From the NCBI RefSeq assembly GCF_004765795.1, contig NZ_SBIV01000004.1, forward strand, positions 248,001 through 312,000: DNA of 64,000 nt, in the 5' to 3' direction. The position numbers and the translations under genes are program-made. The notes beneath the pieces are model-generated. The model was not told the DNA's origin. It worked only from the letters and a program-made list of their open reading frames with translations, and ran no database searches. The stretch comes from Halorussus marinus (GTDB lineage: Archaea > Halobacteriota > Halobacteria > Halobacteriales > Haladaptataceae). Position 1 is the stretch's first letter. Every line of letters begins with the position of its first letter. Shown piece by piece: positions 26,683-35,603 of the stretch.

Positions 26683-27669
26683 TCACGACTTCCGCACGAG
26701 CGGTTCGTACCAGTCTCTATTCTCTTGATACCACTCCGTAAACTGCTCGACGCCCTCTCGAATTGTCGTCGTCGGCTCGTAATCGAGCAGCTCTCTCGCC
26801 TTCGAGACGTCGGCGTGGGTGTGTTCGGCATCGGCGTCGTTGCGCTCGTCGTACACCAGATCTAGCTCCGGCGCGAGCTGGTCTCGGATTTCTTCGGCCA
26901 GCACTCGAATCTCGATGTTGTCCGTACTGCCGATATTCATCGCCTCGCCATCCGCCGCGTTCGTCTCCAGCAGCGTCCCGTTCGCACGCACCACGTCGTC
27001 GATGTACGTAAAGTCCCGGGTTTGGGTCCCTTCTCCGTAAATAACGGGCGGCTCGCCGTTCATACACCGCGAGACGAAGTTCGAGATGGCCATATTCGGG
27101 CGCATCCGCGGGCCGTACACCGTGAAGTACCGCAGCGACACCGTCGGCAGCCCGTACACCTCGTTGTACACGCGCGCGTACTGTTCCTCGGCGAGCTTCG
27201 ACGCGCCGTAGGGGCTCACGGGCGTCGTCGGATGCTCCTCGTCGTACGGTAGGTAGTTGGGCTTGCCGTACACCGACGAGGAACTCGCGACGACCACGCG
27301 CGTGGTGTCGGAATTGCGGGCTGCCTCCAGTACGTTCAGCGTCCCATCGACGTTGATCTCGTTGACCTTCTGGGGCTGCTCGACGCTCGTCCGAACGCCC
27401 GCCTGCGCGGCCTGGTGGAAGACGAAGTCAGCGTCGCCGACGTACTCGTCGATAAGCTCCTCATCACGAATATCCCCCTGAATCAGTTCGTAACTACCGT
27501 CACTCTCCTCGGCTGCACGCCGACCCTGTTCGACGTTGTGTTCCTTGATGCCGAGATCGTAGTACGGCTCAAAGTTGTCGAGCGCGACTACGTCGTGGCC
27601 GTTATAGGCAAACTGCTCAGCGAGGTGACCACCGATGAAGCCCGCGCCGCCCGTCACGAGGATCTCCAT
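26683..27669 (-). CDS. NAD-dependent epimerase/dehydratase (UDP-glucuronate 4-epimerase-like)
   Basis: The 328-aa extended SDR has VTGGAGFIGGHL at residue 5, SSSSVYG near 128 and SPYGASKLAEEQ near 150 (Y-x3-K). The DNFEPYYD stretch near residue 33 is typical of UDP-glucuronate epimerases. With the nucleotide-sugar dehydrogenase in the same locus, a UDP-GlcA to UDP-GalA conversion is a reasonable inference. It lies downstream of the AglF-like gene in the same direction (52-bp gap), so they probably share a transcript. Confidence 0.88.
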   Translation of the reverse strand: MEILVTGGAGFIGGHLAEQFAYNGHDVVALDNFEPYYDLGIKEHNVEQGRRAAEESDGSYELIQGDIRDEELIDEYVGDADFVFHQAAQAGVRTSVEQPQKVNEINVDGTLNVLEAARNSDTTRVVVASSSSVYGKPNYLPYDEEHPTTPVSPYGASKLAEEQYARVYNEVYGLPTVSLRYFTVYGPRMRPNMAISNFVSRCMNGEPPVIYGEGTQTRDFTYIDDVVRANGTLLETNAADGEAMNIGSTDNIEIRVLAEEIRDQLAPELDLVYDERNDADAEHTHADVSKARELLDYEPTTTIREGVEQFTEWYQENRDWYEPLVRKS

Positions 27670-27721
27670 TATGTTCGAGTCCCCGAATTCCCCTTACAAA
27701 AAGCCACCGAGTTTGTCACAG

Positions 27722-28480
27722 TCAGTTCACGGACGCCTCAACCGCGTCTGACTCATCTACTTCGATATCCTCACCACGCAACAACTTCTCGGCCTTCTCA
27801 CGGTCCTCGGGATAGCCAACATCGATGCGCCAGCCGTCCATCCGGATCGCGTCAATCGTCCGGCCGCTCTGGATTAGCAAATCGATTGCCTCGCTAATCT
27901 CGTACTCGCCCCGGTTCGACGGCTGCACTAGATGACAGGCGTGGAAGATAGCTGACGTAAACGTGTAGAAACCAGTCATCACGAGATTCGACGGCGGGTC
28001 GTCAGGCTTTTCGACAACATCAGTTATCTCGCCGTAATCGTTCGTGTCACAGACGCCGTACCGACCGGCGTCCTCGTAGGGCACCTCTTCGACCAGGAAG
28101 GCAGCATCCGCACGGTCCTCCTGCTGTCGGTTGACCACGTCGCCGAGGTTCGCGTCAAAGACGTTATCGCCGAGCATCAGCATGAAGTCGTCATCGATGT
28201 GCTCCTCGACAGTCAGCAGGGCATGGGCGAGCCCCTTCTGTTCGCGCTGGTGCGCGTAGGTCATCGGAATCCCATCGAATTCATCGCCATAGTGGTCGAT
28301 AATGTCCTGTTTCCGGTAGCCGACGACGACGACGAATTCGTCGGCGCCGAGCTCGGCCAACTGCTCAAAGCAGCGGGTTAGAATGGGCTTTCCGTCGACC
28401 TCAACCATCCCCTTGGGCTTGTCCTCGGTCAGCGGCCGCAGGCGAGTTCCCTCGCCGGCCGCGAGTACGACTGCTTTCAT
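27722..28480 (-). CDS. aglF: sugar-1-phosphate nucleotidyltransferase (AglF-like, UTP--glucose-1-phosphate uridylyltransferase type)
   Basis: The 252-aa protein opens MKAVVLAAGEGTRLRPLTED, followed by KPKGMVEVDGKPIL: the G-x-G-T-R-x6-K-P signature of nucleotidyltransferases. LMLGDNVFDANLG (about 140) carries the Mg-binding Asp. It would make UDP-Glc (or a dTDP/UDP sugar) for the epimerases and dehydrogenase of the locus. In Haloferax volcanii AglF has this role and its gene lies near aglB, as here. The symbol is given by this similarity and position; substrate specificity is not proven by the sequence. Confidence 0.8.
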   Translation of the reverse strand: MKAVVLAAGEGTRLRPLTEDKPKGMVEVDGKPILTRCFEQLAELGADEFVVVVGYRKQDIIDHYGDEFDGIPMTYAHQREQKGLAHALLTVEEHIDDDFMLMLGDNVFDANLGDVVNRQQEDRADAAFLVEEVPYEDAGRYGVCDTNDYGEITDVVEKPDDPPSNLVMTGFYTFTSAIFHACHLVQPSNRGEYEISEAIDLLIQSGRTIDAIRMDGWRIDVGYPEDREKAEKLLRGEDIEVDESDAVEASVN

Positions 28481-28485
28481 GTACT

Positions 28486-28800
28486 GTTGGCCCTCACTGG
28501 AGTATTAAATAGCTTTAGACTCAATGACGGTACCCTCTTTAGATGCGGGTTTCTATTCTTTGTCTCGACTGCGTGATCAACCACCACCTTGGCATACTGA
28601 GAGGGTGAGACAGGGTCGGCGAACCCGACAACAATCTCATGAGCGACGCGTATCTCGTCAGCCAAGCACTGCCGTTCTAGCTGGTCGAAGTATGCAGCGA
28701 GTCGCAAGATTCAAGCGGCTTGAGAGTTTTCGAGCCTCAATCGCAATTCTGCTAATATACCGGAATACTGCTCCGTGATGTTCAGGCTTTGGTAGTACGG
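28486..28800 (-). pseudogene. degenerate coding remnant of unknown family between aglF and the MITE
   Basis: On the minus strand a frame open from 28707 reads like real protein (FDQLERQCLADEIRVAHE, then VGFADPVSPSQYAKVVVDHA). In the same frame upstream of a TGA there is more protein-like text (LNITEQYSGILAELRLRLEN). There is no start signal or clean 5' end, and the 3' end runs into the upstream region of aglF. I do not recognise the family. It looks like the tail of a gene cut and left behind by rearrangement. Confidence 0.4.
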
Positions 28801-28807
28801 AGTTACA
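28800..28807. repeat. left 8-bp target-site duplication of the MITE
   Basis: GAGTTACA occurs here and again, identically, at 29040-29047, directly outside the element ends. Confidence 0.88.
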
Positions 28808-29039
28808 GGCACTGTCTAGTTAAGCGATTCGTAGAAATATTGGCGTGAGAGTACCTCTCTAACCGGTGGTGGAGCAACACTATTCATGCACTGGGGCCGA
28901 GATGTTTGCCGAGCTGGTCGAATTGGGGCCGCTCAGGGATTCCCGGCTGTACGTCTCACTGTTCAGACACTGGTTTTGCTCCAAATGAGCTACGGTCATC
29001 GTCCTACCCGCTGGCGATTTTGCCTAACTAGACAGTGCC
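28808..29039. mobile_element. 232-bp MITE with IS6-family-type terminal inverted repeats
   Basis: The left end is GGCACTGTCTAGTTAAGC and the right end, GCCTAACTAGACAGTGCC, has the reverse complement GGCACTGTCTAGTTAGGC (17 of 18 identical). Both ends are flanked by the perfect 8-bp repeat GAGTTACA. The ends match those of the decayed IS6-family element at 11472-13627 over GCACTGTCTAGTT. The inside has no transposase-like frame. It would be moved in trans by an IS6-type (ISH14/ISH15-like) transposase. It lies 41 bp beyond the stop of the STT3 gene and so may affect the 3' end of that transcript. Confidence 0.88.
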
Positions 29040-29047
29040 GAGTTACA
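29040..29047. repeat. right 8-bp target-site duplication of the MITE
   Basis: GAGTTACA is identical to 28800-28807. The perfect match indicates a recent insertion. Confidence 0.88.
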
Positions 29048-29080
29048 CTTCGTAACGAAAATGATTATTCCCCAAGACGT

Positions 29081-31453
29081 CTATTCTTCCACACTAATGT
29101 TCCCGCCGTTCTCGACCGCCCGCTCGGACACCGAAACGCTCTGATCTCCGACCGAGTAGGTGCCGGGATACGAGACAGTCACCGAGAAAGTCCCGTTCTG
29201 GGTGGTCTCAACGCTCCGACGGTACTCGAAAGTGGTGTTTTCGATCTCAACGTCAGTTGAGACAGTCACGATTTCACCAGCGGGAGCCGTCCCGGTAATG
29301 TTCGCCCCAGGAACGAGCGCGAACGCCTTCACCGACCCGTCGTCGCTAGCGTACACCGTCCGATAGTGGCCGACACCCGGTGCACCGTCATCGCCCGCAC
29401 TCCCGAACCGGAAGTGAAGCCGGGAGTACATAATGTCAGACGGCACTTGTCCGGGAAGGTCGAGATCCTTCGTGATGACGAAACCGACCTGATCGTTGAG
29501 CCGCTGGTACTGTGCTTCGGAATTGTTCGCCGCGAGGAACGGCTCGTAGTTGTTATCTGCGAACCCGTAACTCCGCGCCTCCCCGTTCACGAAGTAGTTG
29601 TACATTCGGTTGCGACCCCACTTGCTCAACACGTAGTTCTCGGGAGACTCCAGTCCACGATGGTCGGCATAGGCGTTAATCGACTGGGCCGCCGCGTAGT
29701 TGTCGCTGCCAATCTTCACCTGCTCGTGACGGACGGTCGTCTGGACCGCGCCTGCACTTGTGACGAACAGGAACAATATAGCGAGCGTCGTAATCGTACT
29801 CCGACTGGGAAGTCCAAGCGACAGACTTTCGTCGGAACCGCCGCGAGACGACTTCGATTCGCCGTTCACGAACGCAGGCCAGCGGACGATATCCATCTTT
29901 GCCGCGAAGGCGACGAATCCCCAGCCGGCGAGGATGGCGAAGAAGGGCCCGAGCTCGCCGACGAACCGTCGCTGGAGCGCCGCCAGCACCAGAAAGTACC
30001 CGCCGTAGGTCACAACGACGAGCCACGAAGAGTGATTAGTACGGTACGCTCGCCAGCCGGCATAGATTAGCACTGGGAAACCGAGTACCCAAACGAACCC
30101 GAGTTCTAATAGCGGGCCGAGGAGCAGTTGAATTGGTCCACCACCGAACATAGAGCGGTTTTCAGCTATTCCCGTCCGGAAAAGCAGGAAATCAAGCCGC
30201 TGCATCAACACGTCCATATACGACGGTAAAAATAGCTGTAACACTGCTAACCCACCTAGTGCGCCTGCGACCTCGGTCGTCCCGAAAGCAAATGCAGGCA
30301 ACTCCCTGCGATAGAACGCCTCCCCAATAAGCGACACCCCAACGACCCCGACAAGCACCAGCGCGGGCGAGTATGTGACTACCTCTGAGTGCCATCCGAA
30401 TGCGGTATGGGCAAGATGAGAGAGTACCGATGCGAACGCTAGCCCCGCAACGATCGGTGCGTTCGGGGCCAGCGACGACTCGCCCGCTCGGACGTAAGCC
30501 ACGGTCCGAACAGCAACGAAAACCCCCAGTGCGCCGACCAACAGCGGACCGGCCTCCCAGGCCATCACCTGTCCGGCGACCGCGACGCCGAGCACGCCCG
30601 ACGCGAGCCACGTCCGCGTATCCTCAAGTTCAGGGTGTCCCACATCCGCCAGTTCTACCAGCGCGAGGGCAGTCAGCGCAAGCCATGGGTAGTCGAACGC
30701 GTGGTGGTCGGAGAACCCAAGCCCCGTCCGGTAGGCAAAGGCGGGAATCACCCCGAGCAGCAGTACTGACGCGATACCAACACGGCGGTCGCCGGTTACC
30801 CGGACTGCAATAGCGTACACGAGGACACCGACGACGAGCGCCGACAACACGGGATACCACGCCAGCACCGCGCCGCTGGCGTCCGCACCACCCAGGGCGT
30901 TCGTCACCCACCACAGCGTCGCGACCATCAGCGGTTCGCCGTTCGCGACAGCACCGGGAAGATCCGAAAGTACGCTGAAGTCGAAAATACCGACCGCCTC
31001 GGCCGAGAGCTGGTCAACCCAGTAGCGGTAGTAGTAAGGATCGTTCGAGGAGAGCAGGACGCCGTCCGGGCGGAACACGTGACCCACAAAGTAGGCACGC
31101 ATTGCCGCAACGAACAGTAGTGCCCCGGCGAGCGCGCCAGCGGTCTCCCGCGACACGGAGGGAAGCCAGAGCGACGAGAACGCTGACCTGCTCAATTGAT
31201 CGCCATCGTCCGGTTCGTCGTCGCCGTCCAGACTCGCTCGGACAGCGTCCGGATCGACGACTTCGTACTCGCCGCCCGCTTTCGTTACGATGTCCCGCGA
31301 GACCAGCTCGCCGAAGGTTCCCGAGTCGAACGGTACGTCATCGAACGTCCACCCGTCGGCGCGCTCGTCTACCGCGAGGAGTTCGCGGAGGTCGGATTCG
31401 AGCTCCGGCTTCTCCGCGAGGAGATCGTCAGTCGCCTCGCGTACGTCAGTCAT
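29081..31453 (-). CDS. aglB: STT3/AglB-family oligosaccharyltransferase lacking the WWDYG motif
   Basis: The protein is 790 aa from ATG 31453 (begins MTDVREATDDLL; an upstream extension to 31510 is unlikely). Residues 1-95 are an acidic, winged-helix-like cytoplasmic region. About 12 membrane helices follow. Acidic site 1 is SSNDPYYYRYW (Asp138), acidic site 2 is FSDHHAFDY (Asp249), and the external-loop motif GIAEN holds Glu431, all as expected for STT3. The soluble C-terminal domain is shorter than in Haloferax AglB, and where WWDYG should be it has SKWGRNRMYNYF (Lys611-Asn615). It would transfer a lipid-linked glycan to Asn, but acceptor binding must differ. It could be a paralogue of a canonical AglB elsewhere. 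Confidence 0.85.
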   Translation of the reverse strand: MTDVREATDDLLAEKPELESDLRELLAVDERADGWTFDDVPFDSGTFGELVSRDIVTKAGGEYEVVDPDAVRASLDGDDEPDDGDQLSRSAFSSLWLPSVSRETAGALAGALLFVAAMRAYFVGHVFRPDGVLLSSNDPYYYRYWVDQLSAEAVGIFDFSVLSDLPGAVANGEPLMVATLWWVTNALGGADASGAVLAWYPVLSALVVGVLVYAIAVRVTGDRRVGIASVLLLGVIPAFAYRTGLGFSDHHAFDYPWLALTALALVELADVGHPELEDTRTWLASGVLGVAVAGQVMAWEAGPLLVGALGVFVAVRTVAYVRAGESSLAPNAPIVAGLAFASVLSHLAHTAFGWHSEVVTYSPALVLVGVVGVSLIGEAFYRRELPAFAFGTTEVAGALGGLAVLQLFLPSYMDVLMQRLDFLLFRTGIAENRSMFGGGPIQLLLGPLLELGFVWVLGFPVLIYAGWRAYRTNHSSWLVVVTYGGYFLVLAALQRRFVGELGPFFAILAGWGFVAFAAKMDIVRWPAFVNGESKSSRGGSDESLSLGLPSRSTITTLAILFLFVTSAGAVQTTVRHEQVKIGSDNYAAAQSINAYADHRGLESPENYVLSKWGRNRMYNYFVNGEARSYGFADNNYEPFLAANNSEAQYQRLNDQVGFVITKDLDLPGQVPSDIMYSRLHFRFGSAGDDGAPGVGHYRTVYASDDGSVKAFALVPGANITGTAPAGEIVTVSTDVEIENTTFEYRRSVETTQNGTFSVTVSYPGTYSVGDQSVSVSERAVENGGNISVEE

Positions 31454-31713
31454 GGTGGTCGAATATCGTGAAGGGCGCATAAACCCTGCGACACTCGATG
31501 CCGACACCACGTGACTGGATAATACGCTCTTCTGTAGGAGATCGTTGGTACAGTCGTCACTAGTTGAGTAGGAACGCTAGTTGATTTCCTAAGCACCTCT
31601 ACCGTGGACTCACGATTCAATCCTCACAGCCGAAAATCGCAACACTGTAGTCCATCAGCAATGATCTACGCAAGAGCGATTTTCGTACGCTCATCCGTAG
31701 CACATTGTTGATT
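31454..31713. other. spacer between the STT3 gene and the IS1595 remnant
   Basis: About 260 bp upstream of the STT3 start. On the minus strand it contains a protein-like tail (CEINNVLRMSVRKSLLRRSL) after the IS1595 stop, possibly the untranslated end of that old element. A CTAGTTGAG at about 31560 recalls IS6 ends but has no partner. No clear promoter for the STT3 gene was seen. Confidence 0.35.
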
Positions 31714-32150
31714 TCACAGCGTCGCTCGAACAGCGTGCTTGAGACCGTCTCGGCCGGGTTTTCGAAACAGCTCAGGGCGTAGCTGAAACCTCTGAGATAT
31801 TGTGTCAACTTGTCTTTGGAGATACCTCGGTGAGGCGAGAGCCACCCGTCGAACCTGCGACGCCTGGCTCTCGCAAGTGTTGACGTGTACCTCGTCATCG
31901 GCGTATTCGCCGTCGCTGTGGACGACGTATTTGCGGTCGGATGCGTCGTCCGCTTCGAGTGGTTCGTACGCCCGAAAGCCATCGGTATACACGGTCAGCG
32001 ACTCCTGCTGGCGGTCGGCCAGCAGGAGTCGAATCGTCGATTCGTCTGCGGCTTTCGCTGGGATCACGTACCGCTGTCGAGTGCCACGGTCGGCGATGGT
32101 GAAAATCGGTGGCTTGTCCCCGCTATGCGAAAAGACACCGCCGTTGTAGC
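31714..32150 (-). pseudogene. IS1595-family transposase remnant (ISXO2-like), frameshifted and lacking its N-terminal half
   Basis: The readable part begins SHSGDKPPIFTIADRGTRQR, continues KAADESTIRLLLADRQQ and VYTDGFRAYEPL, and reaches VHVNTCESQASQVRR. A frameshift near 31865 moves to WLSPHRGISKDKLTQYLRGF in another frame, and a second near 31795 returns to QLRPELFRKPGRDGLKHAV and the stop at 31714. This is the DDE region of IS1595-type transposases. The N-terminal zinc-ribbon half is absent. It is an old, dead insertion between the STT3 gene and the surface-protein block. Confidence 0.8.
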
Positions 32151-32331
32151 ACCGATCAAAAGCACCGCAATGAACAGGATTAAACCCCGACCCCAACCTG
32201 CCCACGACGCCGAAAAGACGAGAGACAGCGGAGAATCGAACGGTACTTCCATCCCGAAAAGGACCATATTTTAATAGAAGGGTTAATTGAAACAGCCACA
32301 AATTCGGAATAGTCGTATCCCCCGATTCGCA

Positions 32332-34044
32332 TTATTGCCTTCGAATGGCTACGAGGAAGCACCCAACGAGAACAATGATCGTAGTAATCGCTCGAAAGCC
32401 AGGAACGGATTGGGAGTCTTCGATCGTTTGTTGATTGATCGGAGATTCCGGGTTTCCTGATGATGCTTGAGTGATACCCGCTTCAGTCGCTGCTTCGTTC
32501 GTAGTCGTCTTCGATGTGGTCGTACGAGTCGTTTTGGTTGTTTCTCGAGTCGTCGTTTGAGTCGTCGACGTGGTCGTAAAAGTCGATTCCTTCGTAGTGA
32601 GCGACGCAGGGACGGTTTTATTGTATTCTGGGATCTCAACGGAAAGATTCCCAGTCGAAGATGCGTCACTAAGATCAAAGTTCGCGGTAAAACCGCCAGT
32701 CTGATTGACCACGACACGCTGGTTTTTTGTGAAGCTTGAAGATCCCTCATTATAGTGTACCTGAACATCGAACTGGGATCCGGGTTCCACTTTTGCTTCT
32801 CCCGTGACCGAGGCATCTTCCGTCAGGGTGATTTGATCGCCGGTGTAATTAAGCCGAACTTCCCATATTCGCACGGCAGAGTACTTTTTGTTCTGATCAG
32901 AGAGCGTGATGGTAAATCGGTCACCGCGTCGCACATCACTAAAATCGAACGTGGTCTGGAACGTCTGATTTGCCCGGACCGTTGCCTGTTTCGTTTCGAC
33001 GAAGGGTGGGATCCCGTCATACGATGCCGTTATATTTATCCTCTCGCCCGGGGGTAGCGTTGTCGTCCCCCTGATAGTGTCTGTCCCGTTGACTTGAATC
33101 GGATCCGTCGCGTGCTCTAACTGTGCTCGGGCCGTAACGACGCTGAAATCCGCGGTGGTTGACGGTTGGCCATCGACGAAGGGATTGTCTCCAACAACCG
33201 AAACGTTCGCCCGATACCGATCGCCGGCCTCAATTCCGTGACGGCCCGTGTTGACGAACGCGTAAAGCGAGTCCGTCTGAGGTTCGTTGACGAACTTTTC
33301 GATGTCCGTTTCGTCGAACCGATTCGGTTGCACGTTCATCGTCGAACTTTGCTGTTCGAACTGTGCGGTAAACAGATCGGAGGCATTCTCAGACGAGCGA
33401 AGAAATCCGTTACTGAATTCAGACGTGTTGACTGCGAGGACGACCCACCGGCCTTTCGCGACGGAGGGAATAGTCCCCGAATCGACAGGGATCGAACCTT
33501 CCGTTTCGACCGGATCGGTGACTTCGCTAACGTCCGTCGTCGGTGGGATAATCCACTGGTCGATGTTACCGCTGAATTCCGGCGGTGATCGCGGCTTGAT
33601 GATGAACTTGCCGAGTGCGACCTCACGCCCGTCGACGGTGATATTCATGTCGTACGTCGCGGCCGCCAGCGGGCGATCGACCTCTTTGACCTTTTTCGTC
33701 AGGCTTCCGCCGCCGCTGACGATTTGCTCGACGCTCGTCTCGTAGGTGTTGAGACTGATTTCGGTCGAGCCGCTGATCTCCATCTGCACCCAGAATCCAT
33801 TTCCGGGCGAACCGAGGTTGAGCGTCGCCGGACCATCGACCGATGCGGAGATGTTGAGCGTGTTCCCTCGGGTTCCCCGTACGACTTTCGGGGAAAAACT
33901 GCCATCGACTGATTGCGTCGCGAGGATCGCACTACGCTCGGAACCCGTCGCTTGACTTACCGCGAGGGGGGATAGTATCGAACCGGAAACGACGAAGAAC
34001 ATCGTCGCAAGCGCGAGCGTTTGAGAGAGCGAGGGCATGTTCAT
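32332..34044 (-). CDS. PGF-CTERM surface protein (BGTF-like, archaeosortase A substrate)
   Basis: The 570-aa protein has an N-terminal signal peptide (hydrophobic stretch about residues 8-30, small residues after it), beta-rich repeats resembling haloarchaeal surface glycoproteins, many N-x-S/T sequons, a long Thr/Ser-rich linker (about 465-520; O-glycosylation type) and the C-terminal tripartite signal: Pro548-Gly-Phe550, a hydrophobic helix, then RRQ. PGF-CTERM proteins are cut and lipid-anchored by archaeosortase A. It follows the archaellin gene in the same direction. It is probably a cell-wall or appendage-associated glycoprotein and a likely customer of the nearby STT3. Its specific role is unknown. 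Confidence 0.85.
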   Translation of the reverse strand: MNMPSLSQTLALATMFFVVSGSILSPLAVSQATGSERSAILATQSVDGSFSPKVVRGTRGNTLNISASVDGPATLNLGSPGNGFWVQMEISGSTEISLNTYETSVEQIVSGGGSLTKKVKEVDRPLAAATYDMNITVDGREVALGKFIIKPRSPPEFSGNIDQWIIPPTTDVSEVTDPVETEGSIPVDSGTIPSVAKGRWVVLAVNTSEFSNGFLRSSENASDLFTAQFEQQSSTMNVQPNRFDETDIEKFVNEPQTDSLYAFVNTGRHGIEAGDRYRANVSVVGDNPFVDGQPSTTADFSVVTARAQLEHATDPIQVNGTDTIRGTTTLPPGERINITASYDGIPPFVETKQATVRANQTFQTTFDFSDVRRGDRFTITLSDQNKKYSAVRIWEVRLNYTGDQITLTEDASVTGEAKVEPGSQFDVQVHYNEGSSSFTKNQRVVVNQTGGFTANFDLSDASSTGNLSVEIPEYNKTVPASLTTKESTFTTTSTTQTTTRETTKTTRTTTSKTTTNEAATEAGITQASSGNPESPINQQTIEDSQSVPGFRAITTIIVLVGCFLVAIRRQ

Positions 34045-34144
34045 TGGGTATCTCGACGGTTTATATCGGGTGTACGTAAATCTAAGTGTTCGAATGCGGT
34101 GAACGGCGTATCTCTCTGTTCGTGTGTGAAACCAACGACTGGCG

Positions 34145-34160
34145 CGTTTAGTACTAAACG
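34145..34160. promoter_or_regulatory. 16-bp perfect palindrome between archaellin and PGF-CTERM genes
   Basis: CGTTTAGTACTAAACG reads the same on both strands. It is 58 bp past the archaellin stop and about 100 bp upstream of the next start, so it may be a regulator binding site or the archaellin mRNA terminator stem. Confidence 0.4.
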
Positions 34161-34218
34161 AGTTATGTCTATCAGGTTCGACAGTCCCGCAAAAATAATC
34201 GCGCGAAGGGAGAACTGC

Positions 34219-35595
34219 CTATATCGAGACGGCTTCCTGGTTGGCGAGCGAGTCGGGGACGCGGAGCAGCACGGTCTTCGTCGCGCCCGACGGCGTCGTA
34301 ATCGACATCTCGGCGGTCGAGCCGGCTTCGAGAGTACCGGGATCGACTTTTATCGTGAATCGGTCGCCGGACGAGAGCACGGGCATGGTCCCGTCTTCAT
34401 CCTGAATCGCGGTCAGGGAGAATTCGCTGTCTTCGGCCGGGGTTTCGCTGTCGGTGTAGACCAGGTCGTGACTTCCGTCAGGAGCGATAAAGTTAATCGT
34501 GGTTTTACCCATGTCGATGTCGCTCGCACCGGGCGACTGCGTCACGATGATTTCGATACTATCGACTTTCGACTCGGTACCAGCATTGCTGGCATCAACG
34601 TAGGCGAGCGATGCTGAGTCGACACCACCCTTAATCGAGATATCCTCGCCGTCGTTACTGAGGATCACATTCGTGGGATCCCCAGCACCGTCGTTGAAGG
34701 TAAGGGTCTCCGAGCTGTGAACCTCGATAGAGTCTCCGGACGGGCCGGTGACTTCGTAGTGGTATTCAGAAGTCGTCTCGTTCTTGTAGAGGACCGATAT
34801 CGAGAGTTTGAATTCCTCAGAGTCGGCGTCGATATCGAGGGATTCACCATTACCGTCAGTGACCTGAACCGCGGGATCCTGTGCATCGACCACGAGTTGG
34901 CCACCGTCGAGAACGTCGAGCGTACCGACGGTGTCACCGAAGGTTAGCTCTGCGGCCTCGCGCTTGATAACCTCGTCCGAGGCACCACCAGTTCCGATAA
35001 CAACGTCGCTGTTTTGACCAGCAACGTTAGTGAATGTAAGGGTGATATCGGAACCGCTCCCCGCAGTCAGAGTTTCGTCTTTTTCGAGGTTGACAGTGAA
35101 CGAGTTCGAGGTGCTATCGGCGTCAGTAACGGTGTAAGCAGTCTCGTTGATCGCGATGATCTCTAATCCTTCCTGACCCGTTCCAGCGATAGAGATAGTA
35201 TTACCGTTTCCATCGCCTATCTTGGAACTGGCAGTTGCCGTCGCGTACACGACAGTTTCGTTAGCGTCGATGGTGTATCCGGTATTACCACCAGCAGAGA
35301 TACTGAGGTTCAGGACGGTCGACTGTGCAGACGACGCACCCGTCGTCACCTGCCCGGTCGTACTGATCACTTGCAGTTGATTGGTGACCTGTGCACCACT
35401 CTCTTCGCCGGTCTGTTCGGCACTCGATTGCAGGAATCCGGCCGTGTTGATCAGGACGCCCGCGGCGATGGCTGCCACGAGGACCATGGCGATGAACACG
35501 ATCAGGGTACCGATACCAACTTGCGCCCGCTCCCATGTGTCGGGGAGGCGGTCGCCGATCCGCTCGAACGGTTTTTTGAGGTTGTCTCGTATCAT
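34219..35595 (-). CDS. archaellin (archaeal flagellin), large variant
   Basis: The protein is 458 aa from ATG 35595. The class III signal peptide ends at RA/QVGIGT (cut between Ala24 and Gln25 by the PibD-type prepilin peptidase), followed by the standard hydrophobic stem [20 protein letters not shown] and [15 protein letters not shown]. The exported part is beta-rich, Asp/Thr-rich, with several N-x-T sequons (NETV, NETA, NETTS). It is about twice the length of common archaellins, through extra beta-domain sequence. It is a filament subunit and a probable N-glycosylation target. No other arl/fla gene is beside it, so it is an orphan archaellin unless the operon lies elsewhere. Confidence 0.92.
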   Translation of the reverse strand: MIRDNLKKPFERIGDRLPDTWERAQVGIGTLIVFIAMVLVAAIAAGVLINTAGFLQSSAEQTGEESGAQVTNQLQVISTTGQVTTGASSAQSTVLNLSISAGGNTGYTIDANETVVYATATASSKIGDGNGNTISIAGTGQEGLEIIAINETAYTVTDADSTSNSFTVNLEKDETLTAGSGSDITLTFTNVAGQNSDVVIGTGGASDEVIKREAAELTFGDTVGTLDVLDGGQLVVDAQDPAVQVTDGNGESLDIDADSEEFKLSISVLYKNETTSEYHYEVTGPSGDSIEVHSSETLTFNDGAGDPTNVILSNDGEDISIKGGVDSASLAYVDASNAGTESKVDSIEIIVTQSPGASDIDMGKTTINFIAPDGSHDLVYTDSETPAEDSEFSLTAIQDEDGTMPVLSSGDRFTIKVDPGTLEAGSTAEMSITTPSGATKTVLLRVPDSLANQEAVSI

Positions 35596-35603
35596 TGGTC
35601 TCA

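Noticed and set aside
28886-29260. 124-aa open frame running through the MITE into the STT3 gene
   Set aside because: It crosses the MITE end and the target duplication, so it cannot be an old gene; the part over STT3 is antisense.
31102-31482. Arg-rich frame opposite the STT3 N-terminus
   Set aside because: Shadow frame: extreme Arg content and the true gene lies on the other strand.
31550-31575. CTAGTTGAG near 31560 as an IS6 or MITE end
   Set aside because: Only a half-match, with no partner and no direct repeat.
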